Source of the DNA: an uncultured Duncaniella sp. | GTDB lineage: Bacteria; Bacteroidota; Bacteroidia; Bacteroidales; Muribaculaceae | Length of the DNA: 30,955 bases | Assembly: GCA_910588795.1 (NCBI GenBank) | Contig: CAJURI010000028.1 | Coordinates: forward strand, 1-30,955 | Direction: 5' to 3' | In this document: in pieces, positions 14,924-24,060 of the stretch | Numbering within the stretch: the stretch's first letter is position 1 | Layout: the number at the start of each line of letters is the position of its first letter | Notes under the pieces: generated by a model | What the model was told of the DNA's origin: nothing | What the model saw: the letters and a program-made list of their open reading frames with translations, nothing else | Databases searched by the model: none | Translations under genes and position numbers: made by a program

Positions 14924-16225
14924 ATGTCAAAGATCCGACCTATACAAGCGCGCCTCGCCGCCCTGTCATTCCTTGAATTCGCAGTATGGGGAGCCTACCT
15001 CATCTCTCTGGGCAACTATCTCGGCTCAGTAGGGCTCGCCACCCACATAGGATGGTTCTACGCCGTGCAAGGCATAGTATCCTTATTCATGCCAGCCATA
15101 GTGGGCATAATAGCCGACCGCTGGATACAGGCCCAGCGCATGCTCAGCATATGCCATCTCCTTGCCGGTCTTTTCATGGGGGGAGCGGCTGTCTACGCCC
15201 TCACGACCCCGGAAGTGCAGTTCGGCACGCTCTTCACCCTTTACACACTTTCCGTGGCATTCTTCATGCCCACCATAGGACTGTGCAACGCCGTGTCGTT
15301 CAATGCGTTGAGCCGCAACGGGCTCGACACCGTCACATACTTCCCCCCTATACGAGTGTTCGGCACGATCGGCTTCATATGCTCCATGCTGTTTGTCAAC
15401 TTCACCCAGTTCCAGACCAATCCCTACCAGCTCGTCACATCGGCAGTGCTCAGTTTCTGCCTCGCGGCCTACGCGCTCACAATGCCCCAGTGCCCCACCG
15501 ACAGGAGTTCGTCAGGCTCCATAGCTGACCAGCTCGGGCTTAAGGCATTCAAGCTCTTCAAGATAAAACGCATGGCCATATTCTTCATATTCAGCATGTG
15601 TCTCGGGGTCTCACTGCAGATCACCAACAGCTACGGCAATATCTTCATCACATCGTTTGCCGAAATCTCCGAATATGCCGACACCTGGGGCGCACGCAAC
15701 GCCAACGCACTGATATCCCTCTCACAGATGAGCGAGACTCTCTGTATACTCCTCATACCGTTCTGCCTCAAGAGATTCGGCATAAAGATAGTGATGCTCA
15801 TATCGATGTTCGCATGGGTGCTCCGTTTCGGCTTCTTCGGTCTTGGCGACACGGGCAGCGGTCTGTGGCTACTTGTGCTCTCCTGCATCGTGTACGGTGT
15901 GGCATTTGACTTCTTCAACGTGTCAGGAGGACTGTACGTCGACCGCCAGACCTCCAAGGAGCTGCGTTCCAGCGCGCAGGGACTGTTCATGATAATGACC
16001 AACGGCATCGGAGCCACCGTAGGCACTCTCGCCGCACAGGCCATAGTCAACCACTACGTATTCTCACAGACAACCCCCGAGGCGCAGCACGCAGGATGGA
16101 CCACATCATGGTTCATATTCGCAGCCTACGCTCTGGTCATAGCCATACTGTTCATGTTCATATTCAAGGACGACAGGCACTCCGCCACAGAGGCATGTGC
16201 CGGCACAAACGCCCATCAGGAATGA
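14924..16225 (+). CDS. MFS nucleoside transporter (NupG-like)
   Basis: A 433-residue inner membrane protein with about twelve hydrophobic segments. It matches the nucleoside:H+ symporter branch of the major facilitator superfamily: SFLEFAVWGAYLISLGNYL in the first helix, IVGIIADRW after the second, and FMPTIGLCNAVSFNAL and RVFGTIGFI in the middle. NupG-type proteins import purine and pyrimidine nucleosides with protons. The exact substrate range is inferred from family only. The stop codon overlaps the rsmE start as ATGA, so the two genes should be translationally coupled. The 103 bp upstream hold no clear promoter. Confidence 0.9.
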   Translation: MSKIRPIQARLAALSFLEFAVWGAYLISLGNYLGSVGLATHIGWFYAVQGIVSLFMPAIVGIIADRWIQAQRMLSICHLLAGLFMGGAAVYALTTPEVQFGTLFTLYTLSVAFFMPTIGLCNAVSFNALSRNGLDTVTYFPPIRVFGTIGFICSMLFVNFTQFQTNPYQLVTSAVLSFCLAAYALTMPQCPTDRSSSGSIADQLGLKAFKLFKIKRMAIFFIFSMCLGVSLQITNSYGNIFITSFAEISEYADTWGARNANALISLSQMSETLCILLIPFCLKRFGIKIVMLISMFAWVLRFGFFGLGDTGSGLWLLVLSCIVYGVAFDFFNVSGGLYVDRQTSKELRSSAQGLFMIMTNGIGATVGTLAAQAIVNHYVFSQTTPEAQHAGWTTSWFIFAAYALVIAILFMFIFKDDRHSATEACAGTNAHQE

Positions 16226-16941
16226 TACAGTTCTACGCGCCCGACATAGCCTCCGTGCCCGTTCTTCCGGAGAGTGACTCACGCCACGCCGTGAAAGTGC
16301 TGAGAATGACCGAGGGTGACACCCTTCAGGTCATTGACGGCCGCGGCCATGTCTACACATGCCGGCTCGTCGAGGCTCATCCCAAGCATGCGTCGGTGGA
16401 GATAACGGATTGCCGTGAGCAGCCGCTTCCATGGAGCCAGCAGCTCACTGTGGCCGTGGCTCCGACGAAGCATATGGACCGCATGGAATGGCTCGTGGAA
16501 AAGATGACCGAGATTGGCGTCAACCGTATCATACCGCTCCTGTGCGAACGGAGCGAGCGGCGCGAACTGAAAGTGGACCGTCTTGAAAAAATAGCCGTAT
16601 CGGCAATGAAACAGTCACTCAAAGCCCATCTGCCCGTCATAGACACACTCACGCCTCTGAAAAAGGTGACCGCCTTAATGCCGGACGCATGTCGTATTGT
16701 AGGCTACTGCGATCCGTCGGTGCCGCGCCGTGACCTGTCACACATATACACCCCACACAGAGACACCATGATACTGATCGGTCCGGAAGGGGACTTCACC
16801 CCTGCCGAAGTGTCATTGATGCTCGAAGCCGGGATCCAGCCCGCGACATTCGGCGACAACCGGCTGCGCACCGAGACAGCCGCGCTCTATGCCCTATCGG
16901 CATGCCATGTGATCGACTCGCTCAACACCCCGGAAATCTGA
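16222..16941 (+). CDS. rsmE: 16S rRNA (uracil-1498-N3)-methyltransferase RsmE
   Basis: A 239-residue SPOUT-class methyltransferase that methylates U1498 of 16S rRNA with SAM. I start it at 16222, where ATG overlaps the transporter stop codon as ATGA. The reading frame is open back to 16096, but those 42 extra residues overlap the transporter gene and do not look like RsmE. The N-terminal PUA-like domain contains ESDSRHAVKVLRM. The SAM-binding knot has MEWLVEKMTEIGV at 88-100, the ILIGPEGDF motif at 185-192 and the LRTETAA motif at 215-221, all typical. The length is normal for the family. Confidence 0.95.
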   Translation: MIQFYAPDIASVPVLPESDSRHAVKVLRMTEGDTLQVIDGRGHVYTCRLVEAHPKHASVEITDCREQPLPWSQQLTVAVAPTKHMDRMEWLVEKMTEIGVNRIIPLLCERSERRELKVDRLEKIAVSAMKQSLKAHLPVIDTLTPLKKVTALMPDACRIVGYCDPSVPRRDLSHIYTPHRDTMILIGPEGDFTPAEVSLMLEAGIQPATFGDNRLRTETAALYALSACHVIDSLNTPEI

Positions 16942-16962
16942 TAACAACAGCTACAACAATAT

Positions 16963-17772
16963 ATGTTCTCTTTTAAGGAATATTCATCACATCCACAATT
17001 CTTCCTCCTTGCAGGGCCATGTGTCATAGAAGGTGAGGAGATGGCTCTGGACATAGCCGAGCAGTGTGTAAGGATCACATCAGAGCTCGGCATTCCCTAT
17101 GTGTTCAAAGGCTCATACCGTAAGGCCAACCGCTCGCGCATCGACTCATTCACCGGGATAGGCGACGAGAAAGCACTGAAGATCCTCGCCAAAGTACGCG
17201 ACACATTCGGGATTCCCGTTGTCACCGACATCCACTCGGCATCAGAAGCCGCAATGGCAGCAGAATACGTCGACATACTGCAGATACCTGCTTTCCTGTG
17301 CCGGCAGACCGACATTCTTATAGCCGCAGCCGAGACCGGGAAAGGGGTGAACATCAAGAAAGGACAGTTCCTCTCACCAGAGGCGATGCAGTTCGCTCTC
17401 CAGAAAGTGCGCGACGCCGGCAATGACAACGTTGCTCTCACCGAGCGCGGAGTCACATTCGGCTATCAGGACCTCATTGTCGACTACAGGGGCATACCCG
17501 AGATGCAACGCTTCGGCGCGCCTGTCATACTCGACATAACCCACTCGCTCCAGCAGCCCAACCAGGCCGCAGGAGTCACGGGCGGACGTCCTGACCTCAT
17601 AGAGACAATAGCGCGGGCAGGCATAGCCACGGGTGTCGACGGCATATTCCTCGAAACACACCGCAACCCCTCAGCGGCAAAAAGTGACGGAGCCAACATG
17701 CTTCAGCTCGACAGGCTCCCCGAACTGCTGCGCCGCCTCTCCGTGATACGCTCAGCAATCAATTCATTATAA
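16963..17772 (+). CDS. kdsA: 3-deoxy-8-phosphooctulonate synthase (Kdo-8-P synthase)
   Basis: A 269-residue TIM-barrel enzyme that condenses PEP with arabinose 5-phosphate to Kdo-8-phosphate, needed for the LPS inner core. AGPCVIE at 17-23 and FKGSYRKANRS at 48-58 are the substrate-binding blocks. The set Cys20, His194 (DITHS), Glu231 (LETH) and Asp242 (SDG) corresponds to the four ligands of metal-dependent Kdo-8-P synthases such as the Aquifex enzyme, whereas the E. coli type has Asn in place of Cys. This suggests a metal-dependent enzyme. The gene lies 21 bp after rsmE and 49 bp before the TPR protein gene. Confidence 0.96.
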   Translation: MFSFKEYSSHPQFFLLAGPCVIEGEEMALDIAEQCVRITSELGIPYVFKGSYRKANRSRIDSFTGIGDEKALKILAKVRDTFGIPVVTDIHSASEAAMAAEYVDILQIPAFLCRQTDILIAAAETGKGVNIKKGQFLSPEAMQFALQKVRDAGNDNVALTERGVTFGYQDLIVDYRGIPEMQRFGAPVILDITHSLQQPNQAAGVTGGRPDLIETIARAGIATGVDGIFLETHRNPSAAKSDGANMLQLDRLPELLRRLSVIRSAINSL

Positions 17773-17821
17773 TAAACCACATAATAAACCACACTCCATA
17801 TACCCCACACACTATCTGAAA

Positions 17822-19420
17822 ATGGATATAAGATCAATCACCATCTCCCTCCTCATATCACTTGCCGCCGCTGTCACGGCAAGCGCACAGACAAGCTATG
17901 ACGATCCCATGTCGCAGGCTCTCATGAAAGCCTTTGACGAACTGCTTGAGGAAGACCCGCGTGACCCCGAGACACTCGTGCGCCGCGCCGGGCTTTACTA
18001 CGCACATCAGGACTACATAAAGGCTCTCGATGACATCAACACGGCGATGAAGTACTATGAGCCGGGCGATGAGGAGGTCCGATATCCGGCCTATCAGCTT
18101 CGTGCCAAGATATACCAGAAGCAGAAGAAATATGATGACGCGCTCAATGACCTCAATGCCGTGCTGAAGGTGTCACCTCAGGACTACGGGACCATCTATC
18201 AGCGTGCCAACGTACTCTATGAGCTCGGACGCTACCCCGAAGCCAATTCCGACTACTACATGATGCTGCGCCTCAACCCACGCAGCCAGGACGCAATGCT
18301 CGGGCAGGCAAAGGTTGCCGTGAAGCAGAACAATCTCGGCACAGCTAACGATCTTGCCGACCGCGCCGTAGCACTCACCCCCAACAGCAGCGAGATCTTC
18401 ATCGGACGCGCCGCCGTACGCGACCTGATGGGCAACCGGCAGGGAGCCGTGGAGGATTATATCTCAGCGATATCTGTCGACAACGAGAGCACAGCACGCG
18501 CCCTCAGCCACCTTGTGGCAATGTCGCGCACCGACTACCCCACGGTAATGGCAGGGCTGTCCTCAGCAATAAGCAAAGCTCCGCGCAACGGCATGTTCTA
18601 CTTCATCCGGGCCATGATCGCACAGGGACACTGCAATTATCTCGCCGCAATAGCCGACTATGACAAGATCATAAACGAGAACCTTGACTCCTATCCCGGT
18701 CTTAACGGCGCGCTCGCAGAATGCTACTATTACCTCGGACGCTACGACCGCGCGCTTCTCAACGCCGACTATGCCATAAGCGCGACCGACGACAATGCCT
18801 TCTACTATGTCCTGAAGTCACGCATCAAGCGTGCCATGGGCGACAACGAAGCCGCGCTCGAAGCCGCCGACAAGGCTCTTGAAAAGACACCTGAATCAAT
18901 CGATGCCCTCGAGGCCAAAGCTCTCGCAGAAGTCGCGCTAAGCCAGCCTGCCGGAGCTTCCATAGCTCTGAGCGAAGCTGCCATGGTCAATCCCGAGAAC
19001 CCTTACATTCAGATCCTCCGCGGATGGGTGCTCGGCGACTTCCGCAAACAGGCCACCAACTCGCAACGCGCATATGACATGGTGCTCGACATGGATTTCG
19101 ACTTCGACAACGTGCAGTCGCTACGCGGATTCGCCCTCCTTGCCCTCGGCCGCAAGGACCAGGCCGACAAATGGATGGAACGCGTCCTTGACACCGCCGA
19201 CGACTATGACGGTATGGTCAACTACTATGCTGCCTGCTACTACTCTCAGGCAGGCATGCCTGAACGAGCTCTGCGCTGCATGGAAGCATCTCTCGAAAAA
19301 GGGTATGCCAACTACCACAACTGGACCAAAGCAACGGAAGCCAATGTCAACTGTGCCCCCCTGCGCTCCAATCCGGAATTCACAAAGCTTCTTGACAAGT
19401 ACGTCCATCTCTTCAAGTAA
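17822..19420 (+). CDS. Secreted TPR-repeat protein
   Basis: A 532-residue protein with a cleavable signal peptide (ISLLISLAAAVTASAQ, cleavage after AQ near residue 23), so it should act in the periplasm or at the outer membrane. The mature part is a long run of TPR units, recognisable by pairs such as LYYAHQDYIKALDDI, ANVLYELGRYPEA, LAECYYYLGRYDRAL and ACYYSQAGMPERAL, covering nearly the whole length. TPR solenoids bind other proteins; the partner is not apparent. It is 29 bp upstream of the first GH20 gene on the same strand. The direct repeat AATAAACCACA just upstream (17773-17795) is short and of unknown meaning. Confidence 0.85.
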   Translation: MDIRSITISLLISLAAAVTASAQTSYDDPMSQALMKAFDELLEEDPRDPETLVRRAGLYYAHQDYIKALDDINTAMKYYEPGDEEVRYPAYQLRAKIYQKQKKYDDALNDLNAVLKVSPQDYGTIYQRANVLYELGRYPEANSDYYMMLRLNPRSQDAMLGQAKVAVKQNNLGTANDLADRAVALTPNSSEIFIGRAAVRDLMGNRQGAVEDYISAISVDNESTARALSHLVAMSRTDYPTVMAGLSSAISKAPRNGMFYFIRAMIAQGHCNYLAAIADYDKIINENLDSYPGLNGALAECYYYLGRYDRALLNADYAISATDDNAFYYVLKSRIKRAMGDNEAALEAADKALEKTPESIDALEAKALAEVALSQPAGASIALSEAAMVNPENPYIQILRGWVLGDFRKQATNSQRAYDMVLDMDFDFDNVQSLRGFALLALGRKDQADKWMERVLDTADDYDGMVNYYAACYYSQAGMPERALRCMEASLEKGYANYHNWTKATEANVNCAPLRSNPEFTKLLDKYVHLFK

Positions 19421-19449
19421 GCCCGACCCCTTAAATACACATATATACC

Positions 19450-21777
19450 ATGGGAAAACTATTAAGCCTTACAGGGATCCTGGCAATGACGACAGGGCTT
19501 CTGACCTCCTGTTCAAAAGTGGAAACGACAGCCGACTACCGCACCATACCGGTTGTACGTGAGGTCACAACCGCTCCTGCCGGGGAGTTCGCACTTACGG
19601 GCGGGACAAAGATCATATACCCCGAAGGTAACGTCAGCATGCAACGCAACGCCAGCTTTCTTGCCGGATATCTGCAAAAAGCCACAGGCACAGAGTTCCG
19701 GACAGAAGCCGGGACCGAGGGCAAAGGAAACATAATGCTACAGCTCGGACTTCCTGACGAAAATCCCGAGGCATATAGTATAAAGGTAACCCCCGACGGA
19801 GTCACGATCTCAGGGGCAAGCGAAGCCGGAGTGTTCTACGGCATACAGACTCTGCGCAAATCCATCCCCGTGGTTGCAAACAGCACACCTGTGCTGCCGG
19901 CCGTTGAGATCAACGACAGCCCGCGGTTCGGATACAGGGGAGTGCATTTCGACATATCGCGCCATTTCTTTAATGTCGATGAGGCAAAACAGTATATCGA
20001 CATGATGACCCTGCACAATATGAACCGTCTGCACTGGCATCTGACCGACGACCAGGGATGGCGCATAGAGATCAAGAAATACCCGCTGCTTACAGATATA
20101 GGTTCGAAGCGCAAGGAGACGGTGATCGGACACAATTCCGGCGAATACGACGGCAAACCTTACGGAGGCTTCTATACCCAGGACCAGATCAGAGAGGTGG
20201 TGGAGTATGCAGCCGAAAGATATATCACCGTAATTCCGGAAATCGATCTTCCGGGCCACATGCAGGCAGCACTCGCCGCTTACCCCCACTTAGGATGCAC
20301 AGGCGGCCCGTATGAGGTGTGGACACAATGGGGCGTATCCGAGGATGTGCTGTGTGCCGGCAATGACAGCGTGCTGACATTCATCGACGACGTTCTTACC
20401 GAGATCATGGAACTGTTCCCCTCGGAATACATCCACATAGGTGGAGACGAATGTCCGAAAATCAGATGGGAAAACTGTCCGAAATGCCAGGCCCGCATCA
20501 AAGAACTGGGCATCAAAAGCGATGAAAAGCACAGCAAGGAGGAGTATCTGCAAAGTTACATAATCAATCATGCCGAACAGTTCCTCAACAGGCACGGACG
20601 CCGCATCATAGGATGGGACGAGATTCTGGAAGGCGGGCTGGCACCGGGTGCCACCGTGATGTCATGGCGTGGAGAAGGGGGAGGCATTGAGGCCGCACGC
20701 CAGAAGCATGACGTGATCATGACTCCAAACACATACCTGTATCTCGACTATTATCAGACAAAGGATGTCGAGAACGAGCCACTCGCAATAGGGGGATACG
20801 TACCCGTCGAGCGCGTCTACAGCTATGAGCCTGTGCCGTCGGTCCTGACCACTGACGAGCGGAAACACATCCTGGGCGTGCAGGCCAACCATTGGTCGGA
20901 ATACATCCCTGTATTCTCCCATCTGCAGTACATGGCTCTTCCCCGCTGGGCCGCGCTTTCCGAGATCCAATGGAGCGACCCGGCAAAAAAGGACTATGCG
21001 GACTTCCTGTCACGTCTGCCACAGATGATCAGACTGTATGACGCGGAAGGTTACAATTACGCCACACACGTATTTGATGTCAAAGCCGATTTCACAGCTG
21101 ACACTAATACCGGCGCGATAAATGTAGCCTTGAAAACCATCGACAACGCACCGATCCACTATACCACCGACGGCACAGTGCCGACAGCCGAATCGCCCGT
21201 AGCTGACAGCATCATCGATATTAACAAAGCCTGTACACTCAATGCGCTCGCAATCCGTCAGAAAGGACAGAGCCGCATGCTCACGGAGAAAATAAGCTTC
21301 AGCAAATCCACAGCCAAGCCCATCACGGCAAACCAGCCTGTCAACAAGCAGTATGAATTCAAAGGTGTGGCAACCCTTACCGACGGGCTGAAAGGCAACG
21401 GCAACTACCGTACCGGCCGCTGGATCGCGTTCTACGGCAACGACATGGACGTGACCATCGACCTGCTGCAACCTGCCGAAATATCCAATGTGACATTCAC
21501 CGCATGTGTGGAAAAAGGTGACTGGATTTTTGACGCACGAAGCGTCACTGTGGAAGTCTCGGAGGACGGCGAGAATTTCACGGAAGTGGCCTCCGAATCC
21601 GCCCCGGCTATGAAAGAGACCGACCGCAACGGACTGTATGAGCACCACTACACCTTCAGCCCGGTAAAAGCACGTTATGTAAGAGTGACAGCAGAGTCAG
21701 AGAAATCCATTCCGGACTGGCATGGAGGGAAAGGCAACTTTGGCTTCCTGTTTGTCGATGAGATCGCTATCGACTAA
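19450..21777 (+). CDS. GH20 beta-N-acetylhexosaminidase, lipoprotein, four domains
   Basis: A 775-residue exported glycoside hydrolase expected to remove terminal beta-linked GlcNAc or GalNAc. It begins with a lipoprotein signal (LLTSC, Cys21 lipidated). A GH20b domain at about 30-150 is followed by the catalytic barrel at about 155-515: HLTDDQGWRIEIKKYP, then the catalytic pair Asp333-Glu334 in HIGGDECPK, then GWDEI and MSWRGE. A chitobiase C-terminal/Fn3-like domain follows (about 540-620, IHYTTDGTVPTAES), and an F5/8 type C (discoidin-like) carbohydrate-binding domain ends the protein. Mechanism by substrate-assisted catalysis is established for the family. Next to it is a second GH20 gene with no bases between them. 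Confidence 0.94.
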   Translation: MGKLLSLTGILAMTTGLLTSCSKVETTADYRTIPVVREVTTAPAGEFALTGGTKIIYPEGNVSMQRNASFLAGYLQKATGTEFRTEAGTEGKGNIMLQLGLPDENPEAYSIKVTPDGVTISGASEAGVFYGIQTLRKSIPVVANSTPVLPAVEINDSPRFGYRGVHFDISRHFFNVDEAKQYIDMMTLHNMNRLHWHLTDDQGWRIEIKKYPLLTDIGSKRKETVIGHNSGEYDGKPYGGFYTQDQIREVVEYAAERYITVIPEIDLPGHMQAALAAYPHLGCTGGPYEVWTQWGVSEDVLCAGNDSVLTFIDDVLTEIMELFPSEYIHIGGDECPKIRWENCPKCQARIKELGIKSDEKHSKEEYLQSYIINHAEQFLNRHGRRIIGWDEILEGGLAPGATVMSWRGEGGGIEAARQKHDVIMTPNTYLYLDYYQTKDVENEPLAIGGYVPVERVYSYEPVPSVLTTDERKHILGVQANHWSEYIPVFSHLQYMALPRWAALSEIQWSDPAKKDYADFLSRLPQMIRLYDAEGYNYATHVFDVKADFTADTNTGAINVALKTIDNAPIHYTTDGTVPTAESPVADSIIDINKACTLNALAIRQKGQSRMLTEKISFSKSTAKPITANQPVNKQYEFKGVATLTDGLKGNGNYRTGRWIAFYGNDMDVTIDLLQPAEISNVTFTACVEKGDWIFDARSVTVEVSEDGENFTEVASESAPAMKETDRNGLYEHHYTFSPVKARYVRVTAESEKSIPDWHGGKGNFGFLFVDEIAID

Positions 21778-23871
21778 ATGCCGATTGGTATGAGCGTATT
21801 GAAAACCCGTGTCATGACCCTTGTGTCACTGCTCGCATGCCTATGGTATGGAGGAAGAATTTCTATGGCACAGACCGTCATCCCTCTACCGCAGAGCTCA
21901 GTGTCAGGCTCCGGATCTTTCCGTATCACCGAAGAGACAAAATTATGCACCAATCTCAAAGAGCATGAGAAAGAGCGGCTTACAGCTTACCTGTCAACTG
22001 TTCCTGCACCTTTCAATAAAAAAATTAAAGGGGATGAGAGTTCGCGCGAGAATGTGATAATACTACAGAAGAGCCGTGATGCCGCTTCTGCTCCCGAAGG
22101 TTACAACATGGAGGTCACTCCCGCGCATATCCTCATACGCTCAACAACCGACACCGGACTATTCTACGGATTGCAGACATTGATGCAACTGGCACAACCT
22201 GCCGATGGCACAAACATGGAGGTGGCATCCGTAAAAATAGAGGATGCTCCCCGATTTGACTATCGGGGACTCATGATTGATGTGTCCCGACATTTCCGCA
22301 GCAAAGAGTTTGTAAAGAAGCAGATCGATGCCATGGCGCGTTACAAGCTCAACCGCCTGCACCTCCATCTCACTGACGCCGCCGGATGGAGAATCGAGAT
22401 AAAGAAATATCCGCGCCTCACCGACTTTGCCGCTTGGCGACCTGAAGCCAATTGGAAAAAGTGGTGGTTTGACGATAATGGCAGAAAGTACTGCAATAAA
22501 TCAGATCCTCATGCCCAGGGGGGATACTACACACAGGAGGATATACGCGAATTGGTTGAATACGCCTCCGAACGCCACATCACCATCATTCCAGAGATCG
22601 AGATGCCGGCACATTCGGAGGAGGTCCTCGCAGCATATCCCGGGCTCTCCTGCACCGGCGAGCCATACAAGAGTGCCGACTTTTGTGTGGGCAATGAGGA
22701 TACTTTCTCATTCCTTGAAGATGTGCTGACCGAAGTGATGGAACTCTTCCCATCGGAATATATCCATGTGGGAGGCGATGAGGCGGGCAAAGCCACATGG
22801 GCCACCTGTCCGAAGTGCGCAAAACGTATGCAGGATGAAAAGCTTAAAGATGTTGATGCGCTGCAAGGCTATCTCATCAACAGGATTGAGGCTTTTCTTA
22901 ACAGACATAACCGTAAACTGCTTGGCTGGGATGAAATCATGAATGACAGCCTTGCGCCAAATGCAGCTGTCATGTCATGGCGTGGAGAGGAAGGTGGCAT
23001 CAGAGCCGTAAGAAACGGACACCGCGCCATCATGACCCCGGGCACATACTGCTACATAGACCAATATCAGGACGCGCCCTATTCTCAACCGGAAGCAATA
23101 GGCGGATATCTGCCACTGTCAAAAATATATTCCTACAATCCTATGCCGGAAGCTCTGACCGAAAAGGAATCCGGGCTCATTTACGGTGTGCAAGCCAATC
23201 TCTGGGCGGAATACATTCAGACCGACGAGCATTACGAACACATGCTATATCCGCGCCTGATGGCGTTGGCTGAAGTAGGATGGAGTCATCCTGACCGCAA
23301 ATCGTATGCTGATTTCCATGACCGTGCCCTGAAAGAAACAGAATGGCTGCAATCAAGAGGATACCATCCCTTTTCCCTAAAAGATGAAATTGGCAACCGT
23401 CCCGAGGCATCACAACCTGTCAGCCACCTTGCTCTCGGCAAACCGGTGAAATACAATGCCCCATACAACCCATACTACCAGGCACAAGGTGACAGGACCC
23501 TCACCGACGGCATAAGAGGAGGATGGACCTACTCCGACGGTGCATGGCAGGGATTTATATCACGTGACCGCCTTGACGTGACCATTGACCTTGAGGCTGT
23601 AACAGATCTCCGATCCATAAGCGCGGATTTCATTCAGATGGTAGGGCCTGAGGTCTTTCTGCCGAGAGAGATTATTATTTCCGTATCATCCGACGGCACA
23701 AACTACAACGAAGTGAAGCGCATCGGGCATGAGACTTCGACATCGGAAGTTTTCACATTCAGGAATTTCGGATGGGAAGGTCACGCATCTGCAAGATATA
23801 TAAGATTTCAGGCTCGCGCCGACAAAACTTTAGGCGGATGGATTTTCACGGATGAAATTATAGTGAAATAG
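21778..23871 (+). CDS. GH20 beta-N-acetylhexosaminidase, second copy
   Basis: A 697-residue exported GH20 enzyme beginning with the base after the stop codon of the first GH20 gene (TAA directly followed by ATG). An ATG four codons downstream (21790) is an alternative start. The signal peptide ends near GGRISMAQ. The GH20b domain is followed by the catalytic barrel with HLTDAAGWRIEIKKYP, the catalytic pair Asp334-Glu335 in HVGGDEAGK, GWDEI and MSWRGEEGG. The chitobiase C-terminal domain of its neighbour is missing, and the barrel runs almost directly into an F5/8 type C domain (about 545-697). By eye its DNA is poorer in GC than the first copy. The two are paralogues that differ in domain content, so they may cleave different linkages. 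Confidence 0.93.
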   Translation: MPIGMSVLKTRVMTLVSLLACLWYGGRISMAQTVIPLPQSSVSGSGSFRITEETKLCTNLKEHEKERLTAYLSTVPAPFNKKIKGDESSRENVIILQKSRDAASAPEGYNMEVTPAHILIRSTTDTGLFYGLQTLMQLAQPADGTNMEVASVKIEDAPRFDYRGLMIDVSRHFRSKEFVKKQIDAMARYKLNRLHLHLTDAAGWRIEIKKYPRLTDFAAWRPEANWKKWWFDDNGRKYCNKSDPHAQGGYYTQEDIRELVEYASERHITIIPEIEMPAHSEEVLAAYPGLSCTGEPYKSADFCVGNEDTFSFLEDVLTEVMELFPSEYIHVGGDEAGKATWATCPKCAKRMQDEKLKDVDALQGYLINRIEAFLNRHNRKLLGWDEIMNDSLAPNAAVMSWRGEEGGIRAVRNGHRAIMTPGTYCYIDQYQDAPYSQPEAIGGYLPLSKIYSYNPMPEALTEKESGLIYGVQANLWAEYIQTDEHYEHMLYPRLMALAEVGWSHPDRKSYADFHDRALKETEWLQSRGYHPFSLKDEIGNRPEASQPVSHLALGKPVKYNAPYNPYYQAQGDRTLTDGIRGGWTYSDGAWQGFISRDRLDVTIDLEAVTDLRSISADFIQMVGPEVFLPREIIISVSSDGTNYNEVKRIGHETSTSEVFTFRNFGWEGHASARYIRFQARADKTLGGWIFTDEIIVK

Positions 23872-23932
23872 CATCATCCTTGCAATGCCATACAGCTGAA
23901 CACTACGTATAACGCGCTCTATCCAATAACAA

Positions 23933-23964
23933 TTAAGAGGCCGCACAAATGTACGGCCCCTTAA
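23933..23964 (+). terminator. Terminator-like hairpin after the GH20 pair
   Basis: Arms TTAAGAGGCCG (23933-23943) and CGGCCCCTTAA (23954-23964) pair over 11 positions with one mismatch around a 10-nt loop, beginning 62 bp after the second GH20 stop codon. It probably closes the upstream transcript, although no U tract follows. Confidence 0.55.
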
Positions 23965-24015
23965 CATTCAGTCCGGAAGAAGATGATACTTTTTATAGAT
24001 AAATGTCACAAATAC

Positions 24016-24053
24016 GGAACGAGGTTGTCTTTTATATAAAACCTCCAAGTTCC
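24016..24053 (+). promoter_or_regulatory. Leader hairpin directly before the outer membrane barrel gene
   Basis: GGAAC-GAGGTT (24016-24026) pairs with AACCTC (24040-24045) and GTTCC (24049-24053), giving an 11-bp stem with a 3-nt bulge and a 13-nt AT-rich loop. It ends 7 nt before the ATG at 24061, so in the mRNA it could limit ribosome access, or as DNA it could be an operator. The function is inferred from position only. Confidence 0.5.
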
Positions 24054-24060
24054 TTATAAA

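Noticed and set aside
16096..16221. N-terminal extension of rsmE
   Set aside because: It overlaps the transporter gene by about 130 bp, whereas the ATGA start at 16222 gives a normal RsmE N-terminus and length.
21010..21648. 212-residue minus-strand ORF opposite the first GH20 gene
   Set aside because: It lies under the C-terminal domains of the GH20 protein, which are clearly coding, and it has no family features of its own.
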